A stretch of DNA of 38,612 nt, from the NCBI RefSeq assembly GCF_030053395.1, contig NZ_JASGBH010000015.1, forward strand, positions 1 to 38,612. Direction: 5' to 3'. Source of the DNA: Limnohabitans lacus. Lineage in GTDB: Bacteria; Pseudomonadota; Gammaproteobacteria; Burkholderiales; Burkholderiaceae_C. The notes beneath the pieces are model-generated. The model saw nothing but the letters and a program-made list of their open reading frames with translations. It was not told where the DNA came from and did no database searches. This document shows positions 15,201 to 23,020 of this stretch, piece by piece (within the stretch, counting starts at the first letter, position 1; the number at the start of each line of letters is the position of its first letter). The translations under genes and the position numbers were made by a program.

Positions 15201-18044
15201 TTGCCTTTGTCGCAAACCGTGTCGATAGAAAACACGCCAGAAATTCGTCCAGAGCCCGTCAGCATGGCCACAGCCAACCCGCCTGTTGACGAGACCAATT
15301 CACCGGTAAAGCCATTTCCCCGCTTTGAAGTTCGCCGAGTGGGTGAATTCAATGAAGAGCAGATTGGTCAATTCGGCCAACTCAGTGGTGCGGTTTATTT
15401 TGCGGCTGGACAAGATGACGCTCAAGCGCTGCAAATTCACCTCAACGGCGCACGGCTCCAAGGGCCTGAGCTGACTGCTTACCTCGATGCGGTTGTTTTG
15501 GAAAGGACAACGCCAGCCCACTCGCCGGGTGCACAACAACTCACACAATTACATGCCGCAGCGCTTGCTGTGACAGTGTCCGAGACAAGTGATGTCCAGC
15601 AGCCCCTGCCCTATACCGTGACCAGAACAGAGCGCGGGTTGGCTGAAAAAATCGGTGAATTCAACCAACTCAGCAGCGCCGTTTATTTTGCGGCGGGCCA
15701 AGATGATGCCAAGTCCTTGCACATCCATCACAACGGCACGCCGTTAGAGGGGCCGCAGTTGTCCGCCTACCTTGATGCCACGGTGCTGGAACGGACCAGC
15801 CCCGCAAGCTCGGTGGGGAAGAATCGATTGGCGCAACTGCATGCAGCTGCATTGCCCAAAGATGTACAAGTAGGTGCAGCCAATGCAGTGGGTGCTATGG
15901 CAGCTCAAACAGAAGCCCTCATACCCACCTCCACCGGCGCGGATAACCCGGAGGTCAACCCAGCCAACACCCCAGCGGCAAGCAGCTCTCCGTTGGCACC
16001 CCCACAGACCCCAACGGAAACGGGTGGCCCAAAGGCGGACCCTCTTACCCGTCCTGACCCGAACAACGATTTGAACTTGGAGGCGCTGCAAGCCAAACGC
16101 GCACGTGATGCAGAGCAAGTGCGCCAAGAAATGGGGCGTTTGGGCACACCTCCCAAACAGACGGACTCCACTGCAGACGCACCAAATGCGCCCCCCGGCC
16201 TCAACAGCATCAGCAGTGCTAAGCCCACCCCTGAGCCAGGACCGGACACTTACCTGTACCAAGAGTTGCGAGATCTGCGTGAACGACTGGCCAAAGAGTA
16301 CCAACACGATGGCGCGGGCAAATACTTTTTCCGTCAAGGCAAGCTGGATCTGGCTTTTGAAGACACGGGCTCCAAACTCAATACTGCCCACCACGTTCCC
16401 GAGGTCGTCGCCTCTATCGCCCAATTGGCCCATGCCAAGGGCTGGCGTGAGATGCATGTGAACGGAACCGTGGAGTTTCGCAGAGAAATGTGGCTTCAGG
16501 CATCGCTACTGAACATCAAAGTGATGGGGTACGTCCCCGAAGCCATCGACCAAGTTCGCTTGGCTGAAAGGCGTCAAGTGCAGGCCATGGACATGGCATC
16601 CAAAGGGGCTGTCGGCGGCCTGGCCAACAGCGTTGCTCCCTCCGCCATGCCCCAGCCTGAAACCGCAGGCCAAGCCAGCCCACCAGTCAACATCGCACCC
16701 TCGCCGCAACCCGTCAAATCGACACCGGCACCGTCGCTGTTGTCTGCAGCGGCGGCCAAGCAACTCGATGCACAGCTTCGGGGCGTGATGGCTCAAAAGG
16801 GAGCCACCGATTCCCAAGCGATGGAAAAAACGCTGGGCAAGCTTTATGACCAGGTGCAGTCTCCCCGTGTTTACCTCGGTCAGTTGATCGAGCACGGTCC
16901 GGCACCTTACAAATTCGACCCCCAAGAGCAAAGCAGCTACTTCGTCAAGCTTCAAACCAAGACCGGACTTCAAACCGTGTGGGGGGTGGATTTGCCCAGA
17001 GCCCTGGCTGAAATGCTGCCAGACGAACATAACGGGATCGGGCAAGACATCTTGCTGGCCTTTCAGGGAATCAAGAAAGCGCAAGCCTTGGTGCCGCAAA
17101 AGGATGCCGCAGGCCTTCCAGCTGGAGAAACATGGGAGACGGTGGATCGCAACACATGGTTTGCACAACCGGTGATGCAAGCCTATGCACAAAGCCTAAA
17201 AGAGCTGGCTCAAATGCCGACCCCTGGCATTTCCGACACACAGAAGGCCACAGACGCACCCCCTCCAGTGGCCACAAATGCAAACTCTCAAGCGGGTTTG
17301 GCCGTGCCTGCCAAACCAGTCCAAGCGATGAAGCCTGCATTGCCCCCTGCCGAACGCTTGCGCAATGCTTTGATCCAGTTAGGGGCAGATCCATTGCAAT
17401 CAGAAATCACCCTGGCTTCCATGCAAAACCTGTTTGACTCCCCCAAGTTTCAAGTGGGCACATTGCTTGAGCATGGCCAGGCACCGTTGAAATTCACCCA
17501 AGGCCAGCCACTGAGCTATTACCTGAAGCTGGGCACCGAGCAAGGCCCTGTGCTGTTGTGGTCGGCTGATTTCCCACGCGCGATCAACAACACCCCCGTT
17601 CTTCTCGGGCAAACCGTCGTGGCCGCGTACAGGGGGATTGATCTCGTGCAGGCTGGCTCCCAGCCAGCAAAAGCCCGCAACGACTGGCTGGTCGCACCCC
17701 TTGATCGTCTGCATGAAGACGCACAACAAGGTGTTATTCAGCGCATGGCCAACGCGCAAGTCATGCCGCAAGCGCCTTCTCTTGGTGTCGGCGCCTCACA
17801 AGAACAGCAAGCGCTTTACATCCTGCGCGAGGCCATGCGCCAAGCTGGAATTCCCCAAGAGTTTGCTCAAGCAACGCTTAAAGACGCAGAAAACCTGTTG
17901 GGAGCTGCGCAGTCTCCCCTGCCCAAATCACACGGCCTGCCCGGCCAAAGCGTGGCCCAGGGTATTTCTGGACAACCGTCACCGAACGTCCAGCAACGCT
18001 CCCCTGCCCCTTCTGTTTCCAAAAAAGTGGGGCCATCCCTATGA
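12291..18044 (+). CDS. Giant polyvalent protein: two zincin motifs, ArdC-like, PriCT, Toprim-like, LPD7-like and duplicated modules
   Basis: This is a 1917-aa multidomain protein. Residues 1-190 contain a zincin-like metallopeptidase with HEIIGH at 105-110 and a downstream IAEEVFCLYAE. Residues about 238-540 match the ArdC layout, with an N-terminal ssDNA-binding-type domain and then a second metallopeptidase motif, HELGHW (438-443). Residues about 592-677 look like a PriCT domain. Residues about 727-930 are a Toprim-like primase segment with PVVIAEGYATAASAHEATGW and VVAGDDD. Residues about 1012-1090 and 1109-1190 are tandem copies of one module sharing AVYFAAGQDDA. Residues about 1320-1427 resemble the LPD7 domain. 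Residues about 1492-1637 and 1688-1823 are a second duplicated module (GQLIEHG / GTLLEHG). Polyvalent proteins of this type are known from conjugative elements and phages and are thought to enter the recipient with the DNA and protect or prime it. No relaxase motif was found. Confidence 0.88.
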   Translation: MSDQTNVIHDSGQLPGPLTLERTKQLVHEFCKIYPVAYAIKFKIRATQEELYGPNATRANIGTVFGAYVPATEADRRVSPVYRGRCDLAYSVLGGDEDLRKTLRHEIIGHFGLNTLSADDKRGVLESIALSQGRDGIAQKWAQARRDYGSQPDLLIAEEVFCLYAENLDHLLPSVVQPPAALERIKSSGAQALDAQDINIIAAHIATGLHERTRDQVIFPIDRRAQFSRTASDKADKTPFHDVVASELIRQIEAGTAPWQKPWNADGGIGGMPLNPTTGKRYKGINAIHLLAQGHSDPRWLTYKQAVSLDAQVRKGERGTSIQYWKFEDTRIKTDAAGNPVMGPDGAPVQERVKLQNPRVFYATVFNAEQIDGLAPLVTPSLTWDPVERAEQILTNSGARIEHAATDRAYYSPSRDEIHLPLQVQFPTARNYYATALHELGHWAGHESRLKRDLSHPFRSEGYAREELRAEIASMMLSAELGLPHDPSQHAAYVASWVSVLKKDPLEIFRAAADAEKIHALAMSFAPELSQDVPSVLAVIGPAPSLPPSPAPKTQAQETRPSAQQERSLTTGPVSNLTPDTTKVIAMPRQPLSADDVRDALSYISPNLPRDDWARIGMALKSEFPKDLGLDLFDQWSSTGDGYDRNSVVSTWRSIRADGPVSIGTLLKQAKDNGFTPREPIESMQTRRNLDDPQAAAQRAADAAAQEQVRLNQQETAAVQALAMWDQATPDVTSAYLERKSVQAHGTRTTDQGTLLVPLVDQDGKLWNVQRVLPRKMQNGTDKLYLKGGRKSGLFHVIGSLNSALDAGQPVVIAEGYATAASAHEATGWPCVVSFDSGNLIKVTEQFRKRYPDALLVVAGDDDLPTFAKKGINPGRDKATLAAQKGSTALAFPLGLNSDQSDFNDLVAQWGPETGPQKIRASFEAALLEYVSPQQPQSASLAVDGGSPSGQLTAQQALAVKALNELQALDLPLSQTVSIENTPEIRPEPVSMATANPPVDETNSPVKPFPRFEVRRVGEFNEEQIGQFGQLSGAVYFAAGQDDAQALQIHLNGARLQGPELTAYLDAVVLERTTPAHSPGAQQLTQLHAAALAVTVSETSDVQQPLPYTVTRTERGLAEKIGEFNQLSSAVYFAAGQDDAKSLHIHHNGTPLEGPQLSAYLDATVLERTSPASSVGKNRLAQLHAAALPKDVQVGAANAVGAMAAQTEALIPTSTGADNPEVNPANTPAASSSPLAPPQTPTETGGPKADPLTRPDPNNDLNLEALQAKRARDAEQVRQEMGRLGTPPKQTDSTADAPNAPPGLNSISSAKPTPEPGPDTYLYQELRDLRERLAKEYQHDGAGKYFFRQGKLDLAFEDTGSKLNTAHHVPEVVASIAQLAHAKGWREMHVNGTVEFRREMWLQASLLNIKVMGYVPEAIDQVRLAERRQVQAMDMASKGAVGGLANSVAPSAMPQPETAGQASPPVNIAPSPQPVKSTPAPSLLSAAAAKQLDAQLRGVMAQKGATDSQAMEKTLGKLYDQVQSPRVYLGQLIEHGPAPYKFDPQEQSSYFVKLQTKTGLQTVWGVDLPRALAEMLPDEHNGIGQDILLAFQGIKKAQALVPQKDAAGLPAGETWETVDRNTWFAQPVMQAYAQSLKELAQMPTPGISDTQKATDAPPPVATNANSQAGLAVPAKPVQAMKPALPPAERLRNALIQLGADPLQSEITLASMQNLFDSPKFQVGTLLEHGQAPLKFTQGQPLSYYLKLGTEQGPVLLWSADFPRAINNTPVLLGQTVVAAYRGIDLVQAGSQPAKARNDWLVAPLDRLHEDAQQGVIQRMANAQVMPQAPSLGVGASQEQQALYILREAMRQAGIPQEFAQATLKDAENLLGAAQSPLPKSHGLPGQSVAQGISGQPSPNVQQRSPAPSVSKKVGPSL

Positions 18045-18877
18045 CATCCATGACATCCACCACCGGCTTGCATTTCGCGGCCAGATTGTTTCGCCCGGCC
18101 AAGCACTGTGCTTTGGTACTGCCCTGTTTTTTGTTGATTGCTTGCTCAGGCACAGGCCCCAAGCCAGACGGCGCATCTGGTGAAGTGCGCCAAGCAAACA
18201 CCCAGCAACAAGCGCTCGAGGAGCTGATCGAAATCACCCGGGCAGGTCAGCCCAAAAGGTTCCGCGCCGAGCGTGCAGGTGACGTGCGCCAAACACTGCA
18301 AAGCTGGGCAAAAACCTCGGGCATGACGCTCCAGTGGAAAAGCGCTCAATCCCTGAGCACTACCGGCGTCATTGACGAGCTGAACATTCATTCAGCGGTC
18401 TTATCCCTGGCGCAGCAGTTCCCAAGCGACCAAGCCGCTGTCATGGTGCAGTTCCCTACACCCCGCTTGATGATCGTGAGCGACGTACTGTCCAAAGATC
18501 AAAGTACACAAAACTGCCCACAAGTTCCCGCTGGGGCCATCGTGATCGGTCGGTATTGCCTATTGGCAGAGCAATTCTGGTTCGTTGATCCGAGCGACAA
18601 GTTTTTAAGCGCAACGCTTGAGCGGTGGGCCAGTGCTGCCCAGCTGGATCTGAACTGGAAATCCAAGCTCGATTGGCCCATCACGCTCACCGTGCGCAAG
18701 CCCTACAGCGGTGATTTGCTGTCAGCCATTTCGGCTGTGACCAACGATTTAGCCGCTCAAGGCGTGGATTTCAGATACGCCATCTCGGGGAAAACCTTGT
18801 CCATTAACGCATCGCCACGTCCACAAACCTCGCCTCAAACACCAGCCCCATCTCAAGCAAAGGAAACCACAAAATGA
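18041..18877 (+). CDS. PilL/TcpQ-like pilus lipoprotein with two related domains
   Basis: This is a 278-aa lipoprotein. The signal peptide ends in the lipobox LIAC with the acylated Cys at about residue 35. Two similar segments follow. One is at about 77-145 (RQTLQSWAKTSGMTLQWKS). The other is at about 187-262 (LSATLERWASAAQLDLNWKS, then VDFRYAISGKTLSI). The pattern of a helical WAxxAxxxLxW motif followed by short strands matches the TcpQ/PilL domain that stabilises the secretin in type IVb pilus systems. The start overlaps the previous stop by ATGA. The C-terminus is Pro/Thr/Gln-rich. Confidence 0.7.
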   Translation: MTSMTSTTGLHFAARLFRPAKHCALVLPCFLLIACSGTGPKPDGASGEVRQANTQQQALEELIEITRAGQPKRFRAERAGDVRQTLQSWAKTSGMTLQWKSAQSLSTTGVIDELNIHSAVLSLAQQFPSDQAAVMVQFPTPRLMIVSDVLSKDQSTQNCPQVPAGAIVIGRYCLLAEQFWFVDPSDKFLSATLERWASAAQLDLNWKSKLDWPITLTVRKPYSGDLLSAISAVTNDLAAQGVDFRYAISGKTLSINASPRPQTSPQTPAPSQAKETTK

Positions 18878-19488
18878 AAATGCACATTCTCTTTAGCGCA
18901 GCCCTTGGCAGTTTTGTGCTTGTAGCCCTGCCATGTACTGCGCTCGCCAAAAAAGACGAGCCCATGGTGGGACTGGCCGTAGAACGCGCTGAGGTCCTTT
19001 CTGGCAACGCTGCTTCATCTGCAGTTGTCCCCGTTGTTGTTGGCGCTGACACGGTCGCATCGGCACCGACATCCGATTTGCCTGCCGCACCCACAGTGGC
19101 CCCACCTTCGTCCCCCGTCACATCTAAAGCTGCCACCCCAGGCACGACGCCCGGTCAAACACCTATTGCCCAGATCGAGCGCCTGTCCATTCAAGCCGGT
19201 CAACGCCTGAGCGTGGCCTTGGGTGCATGGCTGAAGTCCCAGAGCGTCGAGTTGTCTTGGGAGCCTGCGGGAACTTTGCTTGGTCGGGTACGCGACGTGG
19301 TGATCGACAGCGCCTGGCTGGCTTCACAAACCGCACTGGAGCCGACGCTGTCTGAAGTGTTGGCCCCCTTCGGTTTGACCGCACACATTCTTCGCCAGCG
19401 TCAATCCACCGATGCCAGCAATGTGACCATTTTGGACGCGAGCCCCACCTCTGTGGTGGTGCGCAACGCATCTAACGCCCGCCCTTGA
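18874..19488 (+). CDS. TcpQ/PilM-like periplasmic pilus biogenesis protein
   Basis: This 204-aa exported protein has a signal peptide at residues 1-25 ending at ALA. A low-complexity Ala/Pro/Val/Thr linker (about 45-95) precedes one TcpQ-like domain (about 103-200) that begins LSIQAGQRLSVALGAWLKSQ and contains VELSWEP. It resembles each repeat of the preceding gene. The start overlaps that gene by ATGA. By position in R64-type operons it would be PilM, but sequence resemblance is to the TcpQ/PilL C-terminal domain. It probably helps the neighbouring secretin. Confidence 0.65.
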   Translation: MKMHILFSAALGSFVLVALPCTALAKKDEPMVGLAVERAEVLSGNAASSAVVPVVVGADTVASAPTSDLPAAPTVAPPSSPVTSKAATPGTTPGQTPIAQIERLSIQAGQRLSVALGAWLKSQSVELSWEPAGTLLGRVRDVVIDSAWLASQTALEPTLSEVLAPFGLTAHILRQRQSTDASNVTILDASPTSVVVRNASNARP

Positions 19489-19545
19489 CCTGTCACTGGC
19501 ACACCAGCTACCCGCCCACCAAACCATTTCATGAGGCCTTACGTG

Positions 19546-21099
19546 ATGACTTTGCTTACTTCCCCCCCATTTACTCGATCCTCTGCGGTTGTTCTTGTGT
19601 GTGCCTGCGTGCTCGCCGCTTGCACTACGCCACAGGCCCTGCAGTCGAGTGTCGATGCTCGCATGGACAAGCTCAAGTCCTACCCCTTGCAGACCCAAGC
19701 CCCCAAAGTCGTTCAAACGACAGGCAACATGCCCCCCGTTGGACGGTCCTTTGATGCCATGGATGAGCGTCAGGCCGTTAGCATGCAAGTGAGCAACGCT
19801 AATTTGTACGACTTGGCCTCCAAGCTGACCCAGCGCATGGGCTATGGCCTGAGTGCTCTGTCTTCTGTGGATGTCAGCAAAACAATCACCATTCACCTCA
19901 AAGCGGCCACACCTGCACAAGCGCTGCGTCAGCTGGCCTGGCAAGCCGGGTATGTGGCTGTTATCAATGATCAAGACCGCAGCGTCACCTTGACCAAAGA
20001 CGCAGCCATGGTCTTCAAAGTCCCGGCCGATGAACTCAAGAAACTGCTCAACACCAGTTTCAAATACGGCGGCTCTCCAGTTGGCGGTGGCAGCTCAGGC
20101 GGCTCGGGCGGTGCAAGTGGGTCTGGCGGCACCACGTTTGCACCCGTGTCCGCTGAATTCAAAGTGGAAGGCAACTACACCAATTCACCTGCTGCGTTTC
20201 AGGCTTTCATTGAAGAGCTGGCAGGCTCCAATGCCAAGGTGCAGGTCTACCTCGAAGCTGGCCTGATCGCCGTGCGCTCCAACGGCCAAGCTTTAAAACG
20301 TGTGCATGACTTTTTGTCCCGCTATGCCTTCGATGCCCGCCGTCAGATCGAAGTCAACGCTCGCGTGGTGGAAGTGTCCCTGTCAAACGAGTTTCGCTAC
20401 GGCATCCAGTGGGACAAGGTTTTGAACGCTGCCGGGACCCGCAAGTTTGGCCTGAACACCCGCTCCATCGTGGGCACAAGCACCACGCCAGCCGGATCAT
20501 TCAGCTTCTCTTCAGAATCGGTGACCAGCGTCATCGAAGCGCTGGAGACCCTCACCAACGTCGATGTCACCAGCACCCCACAAATGGTGATCACCAACAA
20601 CAGCTCAGGCGTCATCTTCGAAGGCACGCAAAAGCCCTATCTGCCCTCGGTCACCTCGACCACCACCGGTTCAGGCACGACGGCCACCACAAGCCTGAGT
20701 GGCAGCGGCGCCTACGCCTCAGACGGCATCCAGATGAGCATCCACGCCAACATCCTGGACGATGACAACGCAGTGCTCACCATTGTGCCGAGTGCCGTCA
20801 CCCTGGGCGAGCTCAAAAAAATGCTGGGCGATCAAATCCAGATGTACGAGCAATCGGTTCGCAACGGGGGCCAGCGCATCTCGATCCGCTCGGGTGAGAC
20901 GGTGGTCATCAGTGGTAACCGCTACACCCGTGGCAACGCCGTTGACCGGGGCATTCCCGGTGTCATCAATGCCCCCCTGATCGGTGCAGTCGCCGGTGGC
21001 CACAGCAAAGACTCGGCCGCCCGCCAGACCGTGATCATCATGAATGCACGGATTTTGCGACCAGACCCGATGGACATCGTGTTTTCGGAGAGCATCTGA
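19546..21099 (+). CDS. pilN: PilN-type secretin lipoprotein of a type IVb pilus
   Basis: This is the outer-membrane secretin that forms the pilus exit pore. From the ATG at 19546 (GAGG nine bases upstream) it has 517 aa. An ATG at 19531 would add five residues. The signal peptide ends in the lipobox LAAC, Cys at about residue 26. The N-domains contain VDVSKTITIHLKAATPAQAL. A Gly/Ser-only linker lies near 20086-20136. The secretin core is about residues 265-510, with IEVNARVVEVSLSNEFRYGI, VDVTSTPQMVITNNSSGVIF and the C-terminal GIPGVINAPLIGAVAGG. These features match R64 PilN and BfpB-like secretins. Confidence 0.92.
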   Translation: MTLLTSPPFTRSSAVVLVCACVLAACTTPQALQSSVDARMDKLKSYPLQTQAPKVVQTTGNMPPVGRSFDAMDERQAVSMQVSNANLYDLASKLTQRMGYGLSALSSVDVSKTITIHLKAATPAQALRQLAWQAGYVAVINDQDRSVTLTKDAAMVFKVPADELKKLLNTSFKYGGSPVGGGSSGGSGGASGSGGTTFAPVSAEFKVEGNYTNSPAAFQAFIEELAGSNAKVQVYLEAGLIAVRSNGQALKRVHDFLSRYAFDARRQIEVNARVVEVSLSNEFRYGIQWDKVLNAAGTRKFGLNTRSIVGTSTTPAGSFSFSSESVTSVIEALETLTNVDVTSTPQMVITNNSSGVIFEGTQKPYLPSVTSTTTGSGTTATTSLSGSGAYASDGIQMSIHANILDDDNAVLTIVPSAVTLGELKKMLGDQIQMYEQSVRNGGQRISIRSGETVVISGNRYTRGNAVDRGIPGVINAPLIGAVAGGHSKDSAARQTVIIMNARILRPDPMDIVFSESI

Positions 21100-22523
21100 T
21101 GCTGCCTAAATTATTCAGGCTGTGGGCTGACAAGGCCAAGAGAGCAGCTGCATCAAATTGGTTACGCAAGCGTGGATTCAGCGTGAACAACTCTGAAACG
21201 TCCACCGGCTCATCTGGTGATCCGTCCAACACAAACCCAGCAGGCGTGTCCGGCGTTTACTGTCAGAGCAACGCACGTGAGGCCTGGTGGAGCTTGACCG
21301 AGCAATTGCATTTAGCCAGCACCCAGCCTGTCACCGAGCCCCTGCCAGGTACCTACATTTCATTTGCGCCGGCCGAGGATCAATCCGTTTTGATGGACAA
21401 AGCACAGTCTGTGCTGGTCAAAGACATCATCAGTGACCTTGGAGAGCCCGTGTTCGCGCAGCGCTATCAGCCTCTGTCCGTCCCACGCTCGGCCCCAAAG
21501 TCCACGCGCTTGGACAAAGGCCAAGCGGGCACAACCGGACAAGGTCCTGCCCAAGCGGCAGATGGCGTGCTGGACAGCCCATTGGTTCGGCGCTTGCAAA
21601 GCCCTTGGTTGTACGCCACGACTCAGGCACGCCTGGACAGCCTGCCACAGGATGTGCAAATGATTTCTGGGCTGGCCGTCTTGCGAGGTTTGCTGGCCAC
21701 ATCACCGTCCTTGCAGACGCTGCAAGCCCCGTTCGTGACCGGCGTCTTGTTCCCGGGCGATGCCGTGCAGGTTCTGGTTTTGCTGGTTTGCTCCGAGTCG
21801 GGCGAGCTCAGCCAAATGGACTATGTACCCTTGGCCGGGCTCGACCCCGCCTCGGCCATCCGTGCTTATGTCCAATCGGTTCGCCTGTCCGCCTCGGGCG
21901 AGTGGACCCAAGAGCGCACAGCCATTTTTACGGCCGATGAGATTTTGCGTCTGGGCATGGGTGCAGGCGGTGGTTCTGCCTTGAGGCCCTACCCACGCGA
22001 GCCGCAAATCTTGGGCATCCCAATTAGCAATGCCTGGTACTGGGGCTCAAGAGTCAGCACTGCAGCATTGGGCCTGTGCGGGGCATCTCTTGCGGGTTTG
22101 ACCTATCTGAATCAGGGGCTCACCGCTCAGTTGCAAGACGATCAGTTGCAGCTTCAAAAGCAGCAACAAGCCTTGACCCAGATGTTGTCCACCGATCGCT
22201 TGGCGGCCGTGCTTGAACGGCGCAGCGTCAAAGCCGATGACGCCATCTCCAAAGCCAGCGCGGTCTGGCAAGAAGGCGCCAAGGTGGTCATCGATGCCAA
22301 ATCGCAGACCCTCAAATTGACTGTCAGCCACAAAGTCCAGTCCACCGAGCAAAGCCCGGAACAAACGCCGCAAGCCCTGGCCAAAGCCTTGAGCATCACC
22401 CCGCCCGAGGGTTGCACCCGCGTGCCGCCCTCCATCACGCCCCAAATCAGCGAGTTGTACCTGACCTATGAATGCCAAACACCTGACCCTGCTCTCCAGC
22501 GTCTCTTGCCTGCTGCTCGCTAA
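21099..22523 (+). CDS. pilO: PilO-type pilin accessory protein
   Basis: This is a 474-aa protein. The cytoplasmic N-terminal part (residues 1-315) carries a PilO/actin-like-type segment such as DQSVLMDKAQSVLVKDIISD. One transmembrane helix is at about 318-337 (STAALGLCGASLAGLTYL). A coiled-coil-like stretch rich in Gln and Leu follows (about 340-375), with a periplasmic C-terminus. The arrangement fits R64 PilO, a linker between the cytoplasmic ATPase side and the periplasm. The start codon overlaps the pilN stop by one base (TGATG). The last 56 bases overlap the next gene in another frame. Confidence 0.75.
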   Translation: MLPKLFRLWADKAKRAAASNWLRKRGFSVNNSETSTGSSGDPSNTNPAGVSGVYCQSNAREAWWSLTEQLHLASTQPVTEPLPGTYISFAPAEDQSVLMDKAQSVLVKDIISDLGEPVFAQRYQPLSVPRSAPKSTRLDKGQAGTTGQGPAQAADGVLDSPLVRRLQSPWLYATTQARLDSLPQDVQMISGLAVLRGLLATSPSLQTLQAPFVTGVLFPGDAVQVLVLLVCSESGELSQMDYVPLAGLDPASAIRAYVQSVRLSASGEWTQERTAIFTADEILRLGMGAGGGSALRPYPREPQILGIPISNAWYWGSRVSTAALGLCGASLAGLTYLNQGLTAQLQDDQLQLQKQQQALTQMLSTDRLAAVLERRSVKADDAISKASAVWQEGAKVVIDAKSQTLKLTVSHKVQSTEQSPEQTPQALAKALSITPPEGCTRVPPSITPQISELYLTYECQTPDPALQRLLPAAR

Positions 22524-22983
22524 CTATCTGTTGCTCCCCGCTTGGAGCCAACACAAGCGCCTGGGCGCGGCCGCCATGCAAGCACATGTTGACGCTCAGT
22601 CCATGCAAGAGCGTATCAACGCAGCCAAAGTCCTACCCGCAAGGGCCATGCAGCTGAGCGATCGCGCCGTGGCGCTGTCCTCGGCTGTGAACGCCTGGAC
22701 CAGTGTCAGCCGTGACTATGGGCTCACTTTGACGCAAATTGCCACGCCCACGTCGTCCTCGGGTCAAAGCGTGGTCGAGGTCACCTCCTTGGGCGAGGTG
22801 GACACCTTGACCGGTCTTCCCGTTCAACGCATCAGCCTCAAAGGGCAATACCGGTCTTTGAACGACTTCAAGCGGTATCTGGCACAAGAGATGAACGCCG
22901 AGCAGGCCGTGGCCGTCGAGCAACTGAAGCTGTCTGGTGACACCTTTGAGTTGCTTGTGGGCATTTACAGCAACCCCCAATGA
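22468..22983 (+). CDS. PilO/GspM-like bitopic pilus assembly protein
   Basis: This is a 171-aa protein with an N-terminal membrane helix (about residues 7-24, LLSSVSCLLLANYLLLPAW). A coiled coil runs over about 35-70. The periplasmic ferredoxin-like domain contains RISLKGQYRSLNDFKRYL, resembling T4a PilO or GspM. By position (after PilO, before PilQ) it takes the place of R64 PilP, but the sequence looks closer to PilO/GspM. It starts 56 bases inside the upstream gene, an unusually long overlap, supported by continuous coding character in both frames. Confidence 0.6.
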   Translation: MNAKHLTLLSSVSCLLLANYLLLPAWSQHKRLGAAAMQAHVDAQSMQERINAAKVLPARAMQLSDRAVALSSAVNAWTSVSRDYGLTLTQIATPTSSSGQSVVEVTSLGEVDTLTGLPVQRISLKGQYRSLNDFKRYLAQEMNAEQAVAVEQLKLSGDTFELLVGIYSNPQ

Positions 22984-23020
22984 TGACCATGCCGCGCATG
23001 CCAAGACCTGGACACAAGCC

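Noticed and set aside
12291..18044. Relaxase (MobA/TraI) domain in the giant protein
   Set aside because: No HUH triad or catalytic Tyr motif near the N-terminus. The HxxxH-type motifs present are HExxH metallopeptidase motifs.
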